Assembly: GCA_030834835.1 (NCBI GenBank)
Contig: JAUQXD010000987.1
Location: forward strand, 1 to 5,304
DNA length: 5,304 nt
DNA from: Thermoflexales bacterium
GTDB taxonomy: Bacteria > Chloroflexota > Anaerolineae > Fen-1058
Direction of reading: 5' to 3'
In this document: positions 5,041 through 5,304 of the stretch, piece by piece
How positions within the stretch are numbered: the first letter of the stretch is position 1
Layout: each line of letters opens with the position of its first letter
Translations under genes and position numbers: made by a program
The notes under the pieces: model-generated
Databases searched by the model: none
Told to the model about the DNA's origin: nothing
Seen by the model: only the letters and a program-made list of their open reading frames with translations

Positions 5041-5304
5041 ATGAAGACATACCGTTTAGCCGTCATCGGTTTTGGCAACGTGGGCCAGGGCTTTGCGTCG
5101 ATTCTGCGCGACCGGGGCGAAGAACTGGCGCAGCGCTTTGGCGCGCGCTTTCAGATCGTAGCGGTGTGCGATTTTCTCAAAGGCAGCGTGCATGATCCGA
5201 AAGGCCTCGCGCCGGCGGTGCTGCTCGATTCGATCGCAGCCACCACCACCCTGAATCGAGTGGCCGCGTCCGCTCGTGGCTGGAACGCCCTCGAGACGAT
5301 CGAG
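5041..5304 (+). CDS. Homoserine dehydrogenase, N-terminal part (runs off the window)
   Basis: Homoserine dehydrogenase reduces aspartate semialdehyde to homoserine with NAD(P)H, the branch point to threonine and methionine. ATG 5041 is preceded by GGGGGAG (5031-5037). The first 88 codons are open to the end of the window. MKTYRLAVIGFGNVGQGFAS contains the Rossmann nucleotide-binding loop GFGNVG (10-15), followed by ILRDRGEELAQRFGARF and the second strand IVAVCDFLKGSV (39-50), then HDPKGLAPAVLLD, as in stand-alone homoserine dehydrogenases from Chloroflexota (recalled, unchecked). There is no aspartate kinase fused in front. The catalytic domain lies beyond the window. It follows the Lrp/AsnC gene by nine bases in one operon. 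Confidence 0.9.
   Translation, partial: MKTYRLAVIGFGNVGQGFASILRDRGEELAQRFGARFQIVAVCDFLKGSVHDPKGLAPAVLLDSIAATTTLNRVAASARGWNALETIE

Overview
The window reads as a high-GC bacterial chromosome segment, most likely from the Chloroflexota (Anaerolineae-like). This is an inference from protein style: a short TPR protein with transmembrane anchors, a PPOX protein of the MPKNYSLDV type, and an Lrp/AsnC regulator next to homoserine dehydrogenase. It is not proof of taxonomy.

Layout. 1-993 (+): exported protein of unknown function with an N-terminal signal segment and a C-terminal membrane anchor, closed by a strong terminator at 1031-1070. 1211-1978 (+): TPR protein with two membrane segments. 2089-2711 (+): darT, a DNA ADP-ribosyltransferase toxin whose frame is broken at about 2584-2590. 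The open frame stops at 2595, but the missing family-typical tail continues in the -1 frame to a TAG at 2709. 2726-3757 (+): darG, the macrodomain antitoxin, apparently intact. 3752-4309 (-): a PPOX-type flavin-binding split-barrel protein that faces darG and carries an in-frame TAG at 3905-3907, beyond which the family-typical C-terminus continues for 50 codons. 4310-4548: divergent control region with a 17-bp perfect inverted repeat and a second, smaller inverted repeat sharing the word CCTGTCA. 4549-5031 (+): Lrp/AsnC-family regulator. 5041-5304 (+): start of homoserine dehydrogenase, cut by the window end.

How they work together. DarT/DarG is a known toxin-antitoxin and anti-phage system: DarT attaches ADP-ribose to thymidine in single-stranded DNA, and DarG removes it with its macrodomain and also binds the toxin. 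Here the antitoxin looks whole while the toxin frame is broken after its catalytic Glu160. The Lrp-homoserine dehydrogenase pair looks like a small operon for aspartate-family amino-acid synthesis, probably with a self-regulatory operator over its start site.

The main observations are two separate 3' lesions in neighbouring facing genes (a one-base frameshift in darT, a nonsense codon in the PPOX gene). Each removes about 40-50 residues that are still readable in the DNA. They are either recent mutations or sequence/assembly errors. I did not find a wholly new system; the unusual parts are the broken darT and the repeat-rich divergent promoter region.
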